A stretch of 52,755 nucleotides of DNA from assembly GCA_944383355.1 (NCBI GenBank), contig CALWPF010000010.1, positions 1 to 52,755 of the forward strand, given 5' to 3'. The stretch is from an uncultured Clostridia bacterium. Lineage in GTDB: Bacteria > Bacillota > Clostridia > Christensenellales > UBA1242. The notes beneath the pieces were generated by a model. The model made no database searches, was not told the origin of the DNA, and saw only the letters and a list, made by a program, of their open reading frames with translations. The translations under genes and the position numbers were made by a program. Positions 1 to 8,235 of this stretch are shown piece after piece; positions within the stretch are counted from its first letter, which is position 1, and each line of letters opens with the position of its first letter.

Positions 1-93
1 GAAAACATAGAAACCGAAAAGCAGATAAACTCTGCTTTATCTAATACCTCAGGTTCGTGCATATCACTTCACTCCGCACCAAATAAAAACTAA
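1..93 (+). other. Possible 3' end of a truncated ORF at the window edge
   Basis: Frame 1 is open from the first base to a TAA at 91-93, giving 30 residues, and a perfect hairpin follows at once, as expected behind a gene. The opposite strand is also open from an ATG near 62, with a GGAG-like site before it, running off the window. I cannot decide between the two and recognise neither peptide. Confidence 0.25.
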
Positions 94-130
94 ATTGAAT
101 CTAGGAGTTAGTTCTAGATTCAATTTTTAT
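92..130. terminator. Intrinsic terminator, usable on both strands
   Basis: A perfect 13-bp stem pairs 92-104 with 114-126 around a 9-base loop. A T run follows on the plus strand and a T-rich stretch on the minus strand. Confidence 0.7.
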
Positions 131-632
131 TTATGATTTTTTAATATTTGACCTTGTCTTGCCGTATATTTAAACTCATCAGGTTCATGTCATATTCATT
201 AAGCAATGCTTCAATAATTGATAATTTATTTGAAGAAATTAATTTAACATCACAATAAATCCTAAATACTTAATTTATTTAAAATGTTTGAATAAAGACT
301 TGTAATAACTAATGTAAATTCTTTTAGACAAAGTGATTATTTGCTCATTATTTTTACGAATCTTTCCATAATTAAAGGGCTTATATTATATAGGTTTAAT
401 GATATAGAATTCAGCATATCTAGAAAACAACAATCTAAAGTTCCCTTTTTAAAATTGTTTGTTTTATGATTAATAATTTTTTAACTGATGCTTGCAATTA
501 TTGGTGGGATTGAGGTAAAATGTGCAAAAGTGGATAAATGTTGTGGAAAACTTTATTTAATGATATTTTTTGTATTATGTATTCACATAATGTATCTACC
601 ACTTAATGCTAAACATTTACTAGGAGTAAATT
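131..632. other. AT-rich gap with no gene seen
   Basis: About 500 bases of AT-rich sequence with stops in all frames. I see no convincing ORF, RNA or strong promoter, other than whatever drives the Nudix gene that starts at 633. Confidence 0.5.
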
Positions 633-1103
633 ATGAATAAGTTGGAGACGACCTTGTTATTGATAATACAAGACGGTAAAATATTGCTGGCAGAGAAGAT
701 GCGGGGATTTGGTAAAGGGTTACTAAATGGCATTGGCGGTAAAGTCGAGCAAAACGAAACCACCATCGAGGCTATGCTGAGAGAGACTATGGAGGAGATA
801 GGGGTTGTGCCAACAGATTACCATAGTGTAGGTAAATTGTACTTTAAGGAATATGTAAAAAATGAACTCACAGACGTGTGTATGACGGTGTTTATTGCTA
901 GTCTATACGACGGAATAGTTTCTGCCTCTGAGGAAATGTCTCCACATTGGTTTGATTTGGACAAAATCCCATACGACAAAATGTTCCCAGATGATGCTAT
1001 TTGGCTCCCTTTGGTATTGGAGGGCAAAAAAGTGTATGGAAATTTTGAATATGATGAGCAATTTAATTTAATTAAATATGCTGTGACCCCTTCACAAGAG
1101 TAA
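633..1103 (+). CDS. Nudix hydrolase, MTH1-like (8-oxo-dGTP diphosphatase type)
   Basis: This 156-residue protein should hydrolyse oxidised purine nucleoside triphosphates such as 8-oxo-dGTP to the monophosphate in the cytoplasm, keeping damaged nucleotides out of DNA. The complete Nudix box runs from G36 to V58 (G, five residues, E42, seven residues, then REtMEEiGV). Sequence outside the box resembles animal MTH1/NUDT1 more than E. coli MutT: the RGFGKGLLNGIGGKV segment before the box and the WFDLDKIPYDKMFPDDAIW segment near residues 106-125. The ATG follows an AGGAG site at 7 bases. It stands alone. The family is secure; the exact substrate is inferred from this resemblance. Confidence 0.9.
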   Translation: MNKLETTLLLIIQDGKILLAEKMRGFGKGLLNGIGGKVEQNETTIEAMLRETMEEIGVVPTDYHSVGKLYFKEYVKNELTDVCMTVFIASLYDGIVSASEEMSPHWFDLDKIPYDKMFPDDAIWLPLVLEGKKVYGNFEYDEQFNLIKYAVTPSQE

Positions 1104-1867
1104 TTTTATTTGTAAAAATCTATAATATTTTTAGCAATATTTGTAGCAAAAATAAATTTTTGTTTTTTGGTAAAGCACTAATATTTTTTAGTGTTTTTTA
1201 TTTGTATTTTTTTAGTAAAAAACTGTTGTTAATTTTGTTGTATCTCACTGCTTGATTTTTATAAGTATTTATTTTTATGTGTCATATGTGGTTAAGAAAA
1301 TTTAAATAAAATATTAATAAATAGTTTCATGAAATGGTTAATTGATCATTTTAATTATTTGCAAAACAAAATGATTTTAACAGGAGTGCATAGTACTGAT
1401 GCGAAGGTGATAAAAATATATAAAAATGACACTTTATATACTTTTTATAGGTGCTATGCACTATTTTTATTGCAGAATGTGCACGTTTTTATTATGTAGT
1501 ACTATGCAGTTTTTAGCGTCAAGTGATGTGATAGAATCATTATTTATGGTATATTTTAAATGATTTTTATATGTAAAAGGTATTTCACTTTTATCTTTTG
1601 GTAAAAAAACAATTTAGGGAATAACTATATTTTTAATAGCTAATTTATTTAAACAAAAATTGGTTAATTAAATATAATATTTATTTTTGACTTTGTTGCG
1701 TAAACGCATCAAATTTTGCGGTGATTCATTTAATAGATTTTATGTTTTTTAGGAGTGTTTTTTATTATCTAAATTGAATTATATATTATCTTATTTATGT
1801 AATTATTAGATAAATTAATCTACATTAATTATTAAATATTTGTTATTAATAAAGTTGTTTTATAAAG
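1104..1867. other. Long AT-rich gap with inverted repeats
   Basis: No ORF with a usable start is seen. The notable content is a set of related inverted repeats: 1385-1393 pairs with 1454-1462, and 1387-1397 pairs with 1498-1508, so one left arm has two competing partners. No T-box motif is present before trpS. Confidence 0.5.
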
Positions 1868-1896
1868 TTGCGTACTGTTCTCTAATGTGATAAAAT
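1868..1896 (+). promoter_or_regulatory. Promoter for trpS
   Basis: TTGCGT and TAAAAT are separated by 17 bases, with a TGa extended -10. The implied transcript starts near 1903, leaving a leader of only about 24 bases and so no room for a T-box. Confidence 0.6.
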
Positions 1897-1926
1897 TAAT
1901 TCAAGATTTATTTGGGAGATTTTATT

Positions 1927-2982
1927 ATGAAAAAAACCATTTTGACTGCGGATAGACCTACTGGTAAGTTGCATATAGGGCATTTTGTGGGCTCTCTGAG
2001 CGGACGTGTAAAATTACAAAATGCGGGTGATTATGATCAAATGTATGTAATGATTGCTGATTCGCAAGCTTTGACAGATAATTTTGGGAATGTTCAAAAG
2101 GTTAGGGATAATATTATCGAGGTGGCGCTGGATTATTTGGCAGTTGGGCTAGATCCTGCCAAGATTACAATGTTTATTCAATCTGAGATAGCTGAGTTGA
2201 CCGAGATGACCTTTTATTTTATGAATTTGGTTACTTTAGCACGCTTACAGCGTAATCCTACGGTAAAAGATGAGGTAAAGCAAAGGGGCTTTGATAACAG
2301 TATACCTATGGGGTTTTTGGCTTATCCAGTGAGCCAAACTGCTGATATAGTGGGGTTTGATGCTACTATTGTGCCAGTCGGTGAGGACCAATTACCGATG
2401 CTGGAGCAGTCTAGAGAGATTGTTAGGAGTTTTAATAACCTATACGGAGAGACATTATTTGAGCCAAAGGCGTTATTGCCTGAGAACAAAACTTGTTTGC
2501 GATTGCCTGGAATTGATGGTAAGGCAAAAATGAGTAAATCACTGAATAATTGTATATATTTGAGTGATTCGGCTGATGTTGTGGCAGAGAAGGTGCGTCA
2601 AATGTACACAGATCCGACTCATATAAAGGTAAGTGACCCAGGCCATGTTGAGGGCAATATTGTATTTACATATCTTGATGCATTTTGTGAGCCTAGACAT
2701 TTTGCTAAGTACTTGCCAGAATATGCTAACCTTGATGAACTCAAAGCCCACTATGAGCGAGGTGGATTGGGTGATGTAAAAATTAAAAAATTTTTAAATG
2801 CTATATTAGACGAGATTTTGAGTCCTATACGAGAGCATAGGAGGGAATTCGAAAAAGATAAAGGTGCCGTGCTTGATATGCTATTCAAGGGAAGTGATAG
2901 GGCTCGTCAAGTCGCAGCATCTGTGATGGATAGGATAAAATCCGCAATGGGTATCAACTATAGGAAAGATAATAAGTTGTAA
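1927..2982 (+). CDS. trpS: Tryptophanyl-tRNA synthetase
   Basis: This enzyme charges tRNA-Trp with tryptophan using ATP, in the cytoplasm. It is a class I synthetase of 351 residues, the usual length for bacterial TrpRS. The HIGH signature is literal at residues 16-19 and KMSKS is literal at 201-205. The segment PVGEDQLPMLEQSREI, just ahead of the KMSKS half, is typical of TrpRS. I chose the ATG at 1927, with GGGAG eight bases upstream; an in-frame TTG at 1912 would put the ribosome binding site inside the gene. It is a single-gene unit with its own promoter. Confidence 0.96.
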   Translation: MKKTILTADRPTGKLHIGHFVGSLSGRVKLQNAGDYDQMYVMIADSQALTDNFGNVQKVRDNIIEVALDYLAVGLDPAKITMFIQSEIAELTEMTFYFMNLVTLARLQRNPTVKDEVKQRGFDNSIPMGFLAYPVSQTADIVGFDATIVPVGEDQLPMLEQSREIVRSFNNLYGETLFEPKALLPENKTCLRLPGIDGKAKMSKSLNNCIYLSDSADVVAEKVRQMYTDPTHIKVSDPGHVEGNIVFTYLDAFCEPRHFAKYLPEYANLDELKAHYERGGLGDVKIKKFLNAILDEILSPIREHRREFEKDKGAVLDMLFKGSDRARQVAASVMDRIKSAMGINYRKDNKL

Positions 2983-3227
2983 AAACCAATTTTTGACAGT
3001 AAATATATATAAAAATGTGGTATTATGCACAAAAAATAAGTGCATAGTATATAAAATCGTGTTTGTTGTGGTTACACAAATTGAATACTTGTCGCCTTAT
3101 ATTTGATTTATTTTTTACCAATTTGATAGCCATTTTAGTGAAGAAATTAAGTGTAAAAAATTGCCTTTTTACAAATTGAGTAATTAATCCTACTTTTTTT
3201 ATGAGGTTAACAGTCGGAGGGATTTTT

Positions 3228-4013
3228 ATGGTGGCGAATAATTTTATGCAAAAAAACAAATTAAGCATTGCTTTGATAGGTAATATAATTTTTGCTATAT
3301 TAATGATAATAGCGACAGTGGTTTTCTTGGCTACAGACATTACTCCATATATTACCAAAACTATAGCTAGTGCGTTATTTGTATTGTGTGGAGTTTTTAA
3401 TCTTGCTTTGGTATTTTACAAATGGGGTATCAAAAAATGCTGGCAAGCTTGGATAATGCTCTTAGGATTGATTTTTGCGTTCGTTGGAGATGTGGTACTG
3501 ATAAGTAATTTTGTGTTGGGAGCCGTGTTTTTTGCTATAGGGCATATATTCTTTTTGATTTATTTTTGCCTTTATCAAAAAATTAAGTGGCAAGATATTG
3601 TAATCGCTCTGGTTATATTTGTACTTAGCTTGTTATTGATATTATTATTTCCCCAATTTGATTTCAATGGTATGCAAGTAGTTGCGATAATTTATGCGTT
3701 AGTCATATCAATGATGCTAGGCAAGGCTGTTGGCAATTATGTAGTGAATAGGTCAGTAGTAAATCTTATCATTATGCTTGGTGCTATATTGTTTTTCTTT
3801 TCTGATGCGATGTTGTTATTTAATGTGTTTACCGATATATCGCCTTTATTTGATTACTTTTGTATATCTACCTATTATCCAGCAGAATACTTGTTGGCGC
3901 TATCCATATATATTAGGTATGCATATTTACCAAGCACACAATCAGAGCAAACTGGGGCAAGTGATAAAAGTAACACCACTCCAGCAATTAACGATGGGGC
4001 TAGTCAATCTTGA
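3228..4013 (+). CDS. YhhN/TMEM86-family membrane protein
   Basis: A 261-residue protein with about eight hydrophobic membrane segments from residue 14 onward and a short hydrophilic C-terminal tail rich in Ser and Thr. The pattern GLIFAFVGDVVL followed by GHIFFLIYF matches the YhhN family, whose animal members (TMEM86) hydrolyse lysoplasmalogen; bacterial members are mostly uncharacterised. The family's conserved Asp is visible in the GD pair. The ATG at 3228 follows GGAGGG (3216-3221); the upstream in-frame ATG at 3201 has no such site. It is monocistronic, ending at the hairpin at 4134. Membrane location is clear; the enzymatic role is only a family-level inference. Confidence 0.8.
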   Translation: MVANNFMQKNKLSIALIGNIIFAILMIIATVVFLATDITPYITKTIASALFVLCGVFNLALVFYKWGIKKCWQAWIMLLGLIFAFVGDVVLISNFVLGAVFFAIGHIFFLIYFCLYQKIKWQDIVIALVIFVLSLLLILLFPQFDFNGMQVVAIIYALVISMMLGKAVGNYVVNRSVVNLIIMLGAILFFFSDAMLLFNVFTDISPLFDYFCISTYYPAEYLLALSIYIRYAYLPSTQSEQTGASDKSNTTPAINDGASQS

Positions 4014-4133
4014 TTGTTGATAAATGGCTAAAAGATAGTAAAAAGCATACTTTATCGCTTAAAAATGATGATATAATAGTCAAAAAATAGTTATTTAGTG
4101 AGTTTTTTATGCGTTTTTCAAAATATAATATTA

Positions 4134-4180
4134 ATAAACACTCAATTTAATCATTTGAGTGTTTATATTTTTATTTTTTT
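4134..4180 (+). terminator. Intrinsic terminator after the YhhN gene
   Basis: A perfect 12-bp stem pairs 4134-4145 with 4155-4166 (9-base loop), followed by a T-rich run. Confidence 0.8.
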
Positions 4181-4631
4181 GTTAGTTTCATATGATTTTT
4201 TATGTATTTAGTATCAAATTTTGCATATTTAAGTTAGTTTTTTTGCAAAAACTCAATTATTTTTGCTTAGGTAATGCTATTTACCAACTCGCAACTATTT
4301 GTGCACGAGATTGCAGATAGAGTTTTTTGCAGTTATTTAGCACTTTGCATCATAAAGTATTATACTTTACCCTTAAAAAATAGCTAGATACAAACAAATA
4401 AGATATTTTATGAGTGTTAGAATTGCTTTTAATATTTTTGTGTTGATGTCAGGCTAAATTCATGCCAAACAGGCTATTGGTCTTGCATAATGGGGTTTTT
4501 AATCTCAGTACAAATAGCATAGTTGACTATTTACTACTATTGATTGGTAGTGCGGTATATTATAATTTGTTTTTAAATAGGTTATAATATACTCGGATAA
4601 ATCAAGGATATAGTAAAAAGGGTAAAAAGAA
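4181..4631. other. AT-rich gap before the XRE regulator
   Basis: No gene is seen. Two TATAAT-like hexamers at 4561-4566 and 4583-4588 could be -10 elements for the regulator that follows, but neither has a good -35 at the proper distance. Confidence 0.4.
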
Positions 4632-4958
4632 ATGATTGATGTAGTCAATAGAATTAACGAATTGCGCAAGGCTCGTGGTTGGTCTGTATATAGGTTGTCT
4701 CAAGAGTGTGGCTTGTCTGCCACTACAATACACAAGTGGTTTGAGCAAAAGTCCTACCCAAACCTGCCTGCTATTGAGACAGTGTGCGAGGCTTTTGGTA
4801 TTACACTGCCAGAGTTTTTTTCGGAAGGTAAATTGGTCGAGATCACACCAGAAAACAAAGTTTTGTATACTAGTTGGGGGTGCCTCACTCGTGAGGAAAA
4901 GACTCTCATTACCAAATTAATAGATGTTTGCGTGAAAAATCATAAGTCAAAAAATTAA
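4632..4958 (+). CDS. XRE-family helix-turn-helix regulator
   Basis: A 108-residue DNA-binding protein. Residues 5-60 form a Cro/C1-type helix-turn-helix; the recognition-helix region is GLSATTIHKWFEQ, followed by the usual LPAIETVCEAFGITLPEFFSE segment. The remaining 45 residues are a short C-terminal part with no recognised domain. A second protein of the same architecture, with the same AFG/ACG-TxxEFFSE ending, lies at 38763-39068, so this may be a small paralogous family. Target genes cannot be inferred: the next gene lies on the other strand. There is only a weak ribosome binding site ahead of the ATG. Confidence 0.85.
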   Translation: MIDVVNRINELRKARGWSVYRLSQECGLSATTIHKWFEQKSYPNLPAIETVCEAFGITLPEFFSEGKLVEITPENKVLYTSWGCLTREEKTLITKLIDVCVKNHKSKN

Positions 4959-4990
4959 GATAAGGATCGCATTTTTGTCTTGAGAACATA

Positions 4991-5030
4991 AAAGGCACCA
5001 AAACTAAAAAAGTTTTGGTGCCTTTGTTTG
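4991..5030 (+). terminator. Strong hairpin after the XRE gene
   Basis: A perfect 15-bp stem pairs 4991-5005 with 5011-5025 around a loop of five A. The T tract behind it is short, so efficiency is uncertain. Confidence 0.7.
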
Positions 5031-5195
5031 CTCTTTGGTGGTAGTGTAAATTTGCTACTGCATGAAGATTTACTTGTAGCATGGCGTGGGGTTATCCAGC
5101 CTACAGAAACTGCTCATATAACTATTGTTGAGGAGTATTTGGGGCTTGATAAATGCCTCATGAGGTCAAATTATGGAAATTTATCAGCAATGTGA
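5028..5195 (+). pseudogene. Probable remnant of a decayed coding sequence
   Basis: An open frame of about 55 codons ends at TGA 5193-5195 and reads like real protein, with balanced composition (for example VAWRGVIQPTETAH and DKCLMRSNYGNLSAM). It has no ATG and no ribosome binding site: the frame begins inside the terminator hairpin of the XRE gene. I read it as the tail of a lost gene. No family was recognised, and chance openness cannot be excluded. Confidence 0.35.
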
Positions 5196-5320
5196 TTTTG
5201 CTTGGATTATTTATCTTTGTTTGTGATAGCGTAATTGGAGATAAATTAACTTTTTGATAAAACATTTTGTCCATATGCTTTAATTTGTGATTATAAATAT
5301 TATACTCTTGATTCAATATA

Positions 5321-5518
5321 TTAAAATTTATTACGCAAATAATTGTTGAGTGTAGGATTTATATCATTCGCTAGTGAGTCTTGCGACAATTCTTCATTAG
5401 CCTCATTGTCTACCACAGTTTCTTCAACCGATTTTACAGGCTTGTCATCATTTTTATTGATTATTTCCTCATCTGTTTTGAGGAACTCTAGATCTTTTTC
5501 GCTTAGATTAGATGGCAT
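5321..5518 (-). CDS. Small acidic protein of unknown function
   Basis: A 65-residue, strongly acidic, hydrophilic protein with no signal peptide or membrane segment; it is rich in Glu, Asp and Asn and probably partly disordered. I place the start at the ATG with complement at 5516-5518, because a GGGAG site sits eight bases upstream; the frame continues ten codons further up without a better site. It stands alone between intergenic regions. No family was recognised. Confidence 0.55.
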   Translation of the reverse strand: MPSNLSEKDLEFLKTDEEIINKNDDKPVKSVEETVVDNEANEELSQDSLANDINPTLNNYLRNKF

Positions 5519-6070
5519 AGATTTCACTCCCTTTTTATTATTTAACAATTGCTGTGGATATTATTTAATTATTTCTCTAAAGTATGTATCCAAAATTGCT
5601 CAAATTATTTTACAGTGTATTTTCCATCGTTTTATCTTATTAGTCAAGTCATTATTAGTAAATTTTATATATTTGTAAGTGTTGCTTATCGAAAATAGTT
5701 AATTGCAATACTATAAATGACTGCAATAACCAAGACAATCCTAGTTGGTTATTTTGTGTTTTGTAGATAAATACAAAATTGACTTTTATAAATAACAATT
5801 AATTTTTTATGCAAGTTTGAGCTTTTCCATTTTGTATATCTGTTTAAGGTAATTAGAGGAATTTTTAGTTGAGTTTTTTGAATTTTTAATCAATTTTTTA
5901 TTAATATGGTACTTGTTAAAATGATTTATCAGATAGGATATGAACCAAAAACTTTACAGGCGTGCGTTGCTATAAAGAATAATTTTGTTTGTTATTCGTG
6001 AGTTTGGGACATTTTAGCGTGAACTTATCAAAAGGGTAGCAGTTATTATTAAATTTAGATGATATTAGAG
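5519..6070. other. AT-rich gap with no gene seen
   Basis: About 550 bases without an ORF that has a ribosome binding site. The promoter for the ABC operon lies at its right end. Confidence 0.5.
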
Positions 6071-6100
6071 TGGACAATCAAAATAATTTTATGATATATT
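6071..6100 (+). promoter_or_regulatory. Promoter for the ABC exporter operon
   Basis: TGGACA and TATATT are separated by 18 bases with a TGa extended -10, 38 bases before the ATP-binding protein start. Confidence 0.55.
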
Positions 6101-6137
6101 GATTTTAGTATTAACAAATGTGTTTAAAGGATATTTT

Positions 6138-7052
6138 ATGAATCATATTATAGAAATAAAAAATTTAAAAAAATATTTTGGCGACACAAGAGCAGTGGAC
6201 AATATTTCGTTTTCGGTGGAGGAAGGTGATCTATTTGCCTTTTTGGGACTCAACGGAGCAGGTAAGAGCACGACTATTAATATCCTGGTTGGAGTATTAA
6301 AGCGAGATAGTGGCGAGTGCTTTGTTAATAATTTGTCAGTAGATGATATTTCAAAAATTTTACCAAGTATTGGTATAGTTTTTCAGTCATCTGTGCTGGA
6401 TAAAAATTTATCTGTTTATGATAATTTGAGATATAGAGCCATGCTTTATGGAATGGATAAAAAAGAATTTGAAAAAAATCTAAAATATTTTGTAGACAAG
6501 CTTGATCTCCAGCCAATATTAAAGAAACAGCTTGATAAATTGAGCGGTGGGCAAAAGCGGAAAGTGGATATTGTGAGAGCGCTCTTGCACAAGCCAAAGA
6601 TTTTGATACTTGATGAACCAACGACAGGTTTGGATCCAAAAACACGAAAACTTGTCTGGGATATGATAAATGAATTTCGCAAAAATACAAATTTAACTGT
6701 CCTTCTCACCACACACTATATGGAAGAGGCTAGTATTGCTGATGATGTAGTGATAATTGATGGTGGTAAAATTGTGGCACAAGGGTCGCCATTGACTCTA
6801 AAAAATAAATTTGCAAGCGACTATATCAAAGCATATAAATATGACAAAAAGGTTTTGGAGATATTGGATAAAGCAAATATTCCATACAAAAAAGATAAAA
6901 AGCACCTAGAGATAAAATTTAAAAATACTGATGATGCTAAAAATTTTCTTGTAAAAAACAACACGCTTTTTAAAGATATAGAGATTTTAAAAGGCTCAAT
7001 GGACGACGTATTTTTGGCTGTTACAGGAAAAGATCTAAAGGAGAATGTATGA
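6138..7052 (+). CDS. ABC transporter ATP-binding protein (ABC-2/drug-export type)
   Basis: A 304-residue ATPase that should power the membrane protein encoded next. Walker A is GLNGAGKST at 37-45, the signature LSGGQ at 135-139, Walker B ILILDE at 155-160, and the H-loop follows in TTHYMEEA. The LDEPTTGLDPKTR sequence and an extra C-terminal domain of about 85 residues are typical of the DrrA/NatA subfamily, which drives ABC-2 exporters for drugs, sodium or lipids. The ATG at 6138 has AAAGG eight bases upstream; an upstream in-frame start at 6099 has none. It overlaps the permease by four bases (ATGA), implying translational coupling. Substrate unknown. Confidence 0.92.
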   Translation: MNHIIEIKNLKKYFGDTRAVDNISFSVEEGDLFAFLGLNGAGKSTTINILVGVLKRDSGECFVNNLSVDDISKILPSIGIVFQSSVLDKNLSVYDNLRYRAMLYGMDKKEFEKNLKYFVDKLDLQPILKKQLDKLSGGQKRKVDIVRALLHKPKILILDEPTTGLDPKTRKLVWDMINEFRKNTNLTVLLTTHYMEEASIADDVVIIDGGKIVAQGSPLTLKNKFASDYIKAYKYDKKVLEILDKANIPYKKDKKHLEIKFKNTDDAKNFLVKNNTLFKDIEILKGSMDDVFLAVTGKDLKENV

Positions 7053-7957
7053 ATAGTCAATCTGAGTTGAGGAAACTTACATATTTAACGTTCCGCAATA
7101 TAAAGTTGTATTTTAAGGACAAAATGACATTTTTGGTCTCACTAATCACGCCTATTATTTTACTTATTCTTTTTATTCTCTTTTTGAAATCGACTTACGA
7201 AGATAGTATCTTGTCTATTGTAGAGAGTTTTAATTTGGACCAAAACCTTATTGATGCATTTACTGGTGGCTGGCTTTTTTCCTCTGTGCTTGCCACTTCT
7301 TGTATAACTGTGGCTTTTTGTTCGGGAATGATGGTCATAGACAAAATCAACAAGGCGAATGTTGATTTTTTGGTATCTCCTGTTAAAAAAAGTACACTGC
7401 AAATTAGTTATGTTCTCGCCAATTTGTTTTCTACACTTATTATTGCTTTTAGCTTACTAGTGATAGGAATGATTTATCTTGCTTGCGTAGGTTTTTATAT
7501 CACTTTTGTGGATTTTTTGTTGATTGTTTTTAGTATTGTCATAACTTCACTATTTGGCACCATTTTAGCAAATATTATTTGGACATTTACTCGCACTCAG
7601 GGAGTGGTGAGCGGTGTGTGTACTCTCGTATCTGCATTGTATGGATTTATTTGTGGAGCATATATCCCGATAAATACAATGGGTGAGGGCGTGCAGGGCT
7701 TTGTATCGCTTTTGCCTGGAACTTATGCTACAATTTTGTTTAGGCAAGGTTTTTTAAATGGAGTCTTAGATGAAATGGGTAAAACTTTACCAGCAGAAAT
7801 GACAACAGGTATTGCAGATGGCTTTGATGTAAATATGTCTTTTTTTGGATATGATGTTTCTACACTTGGCTTGATTTTGGTTATATCCATCTCAACAATA
7901 GTTTTGTTAGGAATATTTTTGCTTATAAACAACTTAAAGAAAAGGCAAAAAATCTAA
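7049..7957 (+). CDS. ABC-2 type transporter permease
   Basis: A 302-residue membrane protein with one membrane segment near residues 28-48, a loop, then a block of five more hydrophobic segments between about 80 and 295. This is the standard six-helix ABC-2 layout. It starts inside the stop codon of the ATP-binding gene and should form the transport channel with it. ABC-2 permeases export drugs, lipids or polysaccharides, and nothing here decides which. A weak hairpin (AAAGGA with TCCTTT) follows the stop near 7963-7984 and may end the operon. Confidence 0.88.
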   Translation: MNSQSELRKLTYLTFRNIKLYFKDKMTFLVSLITPIILLILFILFLKSTYEDSILSIVESFNLDQNLIDAFTGGWLFSSVLATSCITVAFCSGMMVIDKINKANVDFLVSPVKKSTLQISYVLANLFSTLIIAFSLLVIGMIYLACVGFYITFVDFLLIVFSIVITSLFGTILANIIWTFTRTQGVVSGVCTLVSALYGFICGAYIPINTMGEGVQGFVSLLPGTYATILFRQGFLNGVLDEMGKTLPAEMTTGIADGFDVNMSFFGYDVSTLGLILVISISTIVLLGIFLLINNLKKRQKI

Positions 7958-8109
7958 AAATAAAAGGAAAATTTATACTCCTTTGGTTTGTAAAATATTA
8001 GCGGAATTGGGCTTATATGTTGCTGGTATTTGTCTCGCTCCATGTGCTGATTGAGCAAAAAAATAAGTCATATTGTACAAAAAATTTTTGTAATTATCCT
8101 GTAATTCGT

Positions 8110-8138
8110 TTGGCTTTTGGATAACAAATTAGTATAAT
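8110..8138 (+). promoter_or_regulatory. Promoter for the Ig-repeat lipoprotein
   Basis: TTGGCT and TATAAT separated by 17 bases, about 100 bases before the gene. Confidence 0.5.
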
Positions 8139-8235
8139 GTTTGTATAAAATGTCGAATTATGGGCTAATTTGCCTTGGATATTTTGACTAGACTTTTGGA
8201 TTTTGCAAATACTAATTTGTATGAGGTATGTAGAT

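Noticed and set aside
1700..1926. A T-box riboswitch before trpS
   Set aside because: No T-box core sequence is present, and the promoter at 1868-1896 leaves a leader of only about 24 bases.
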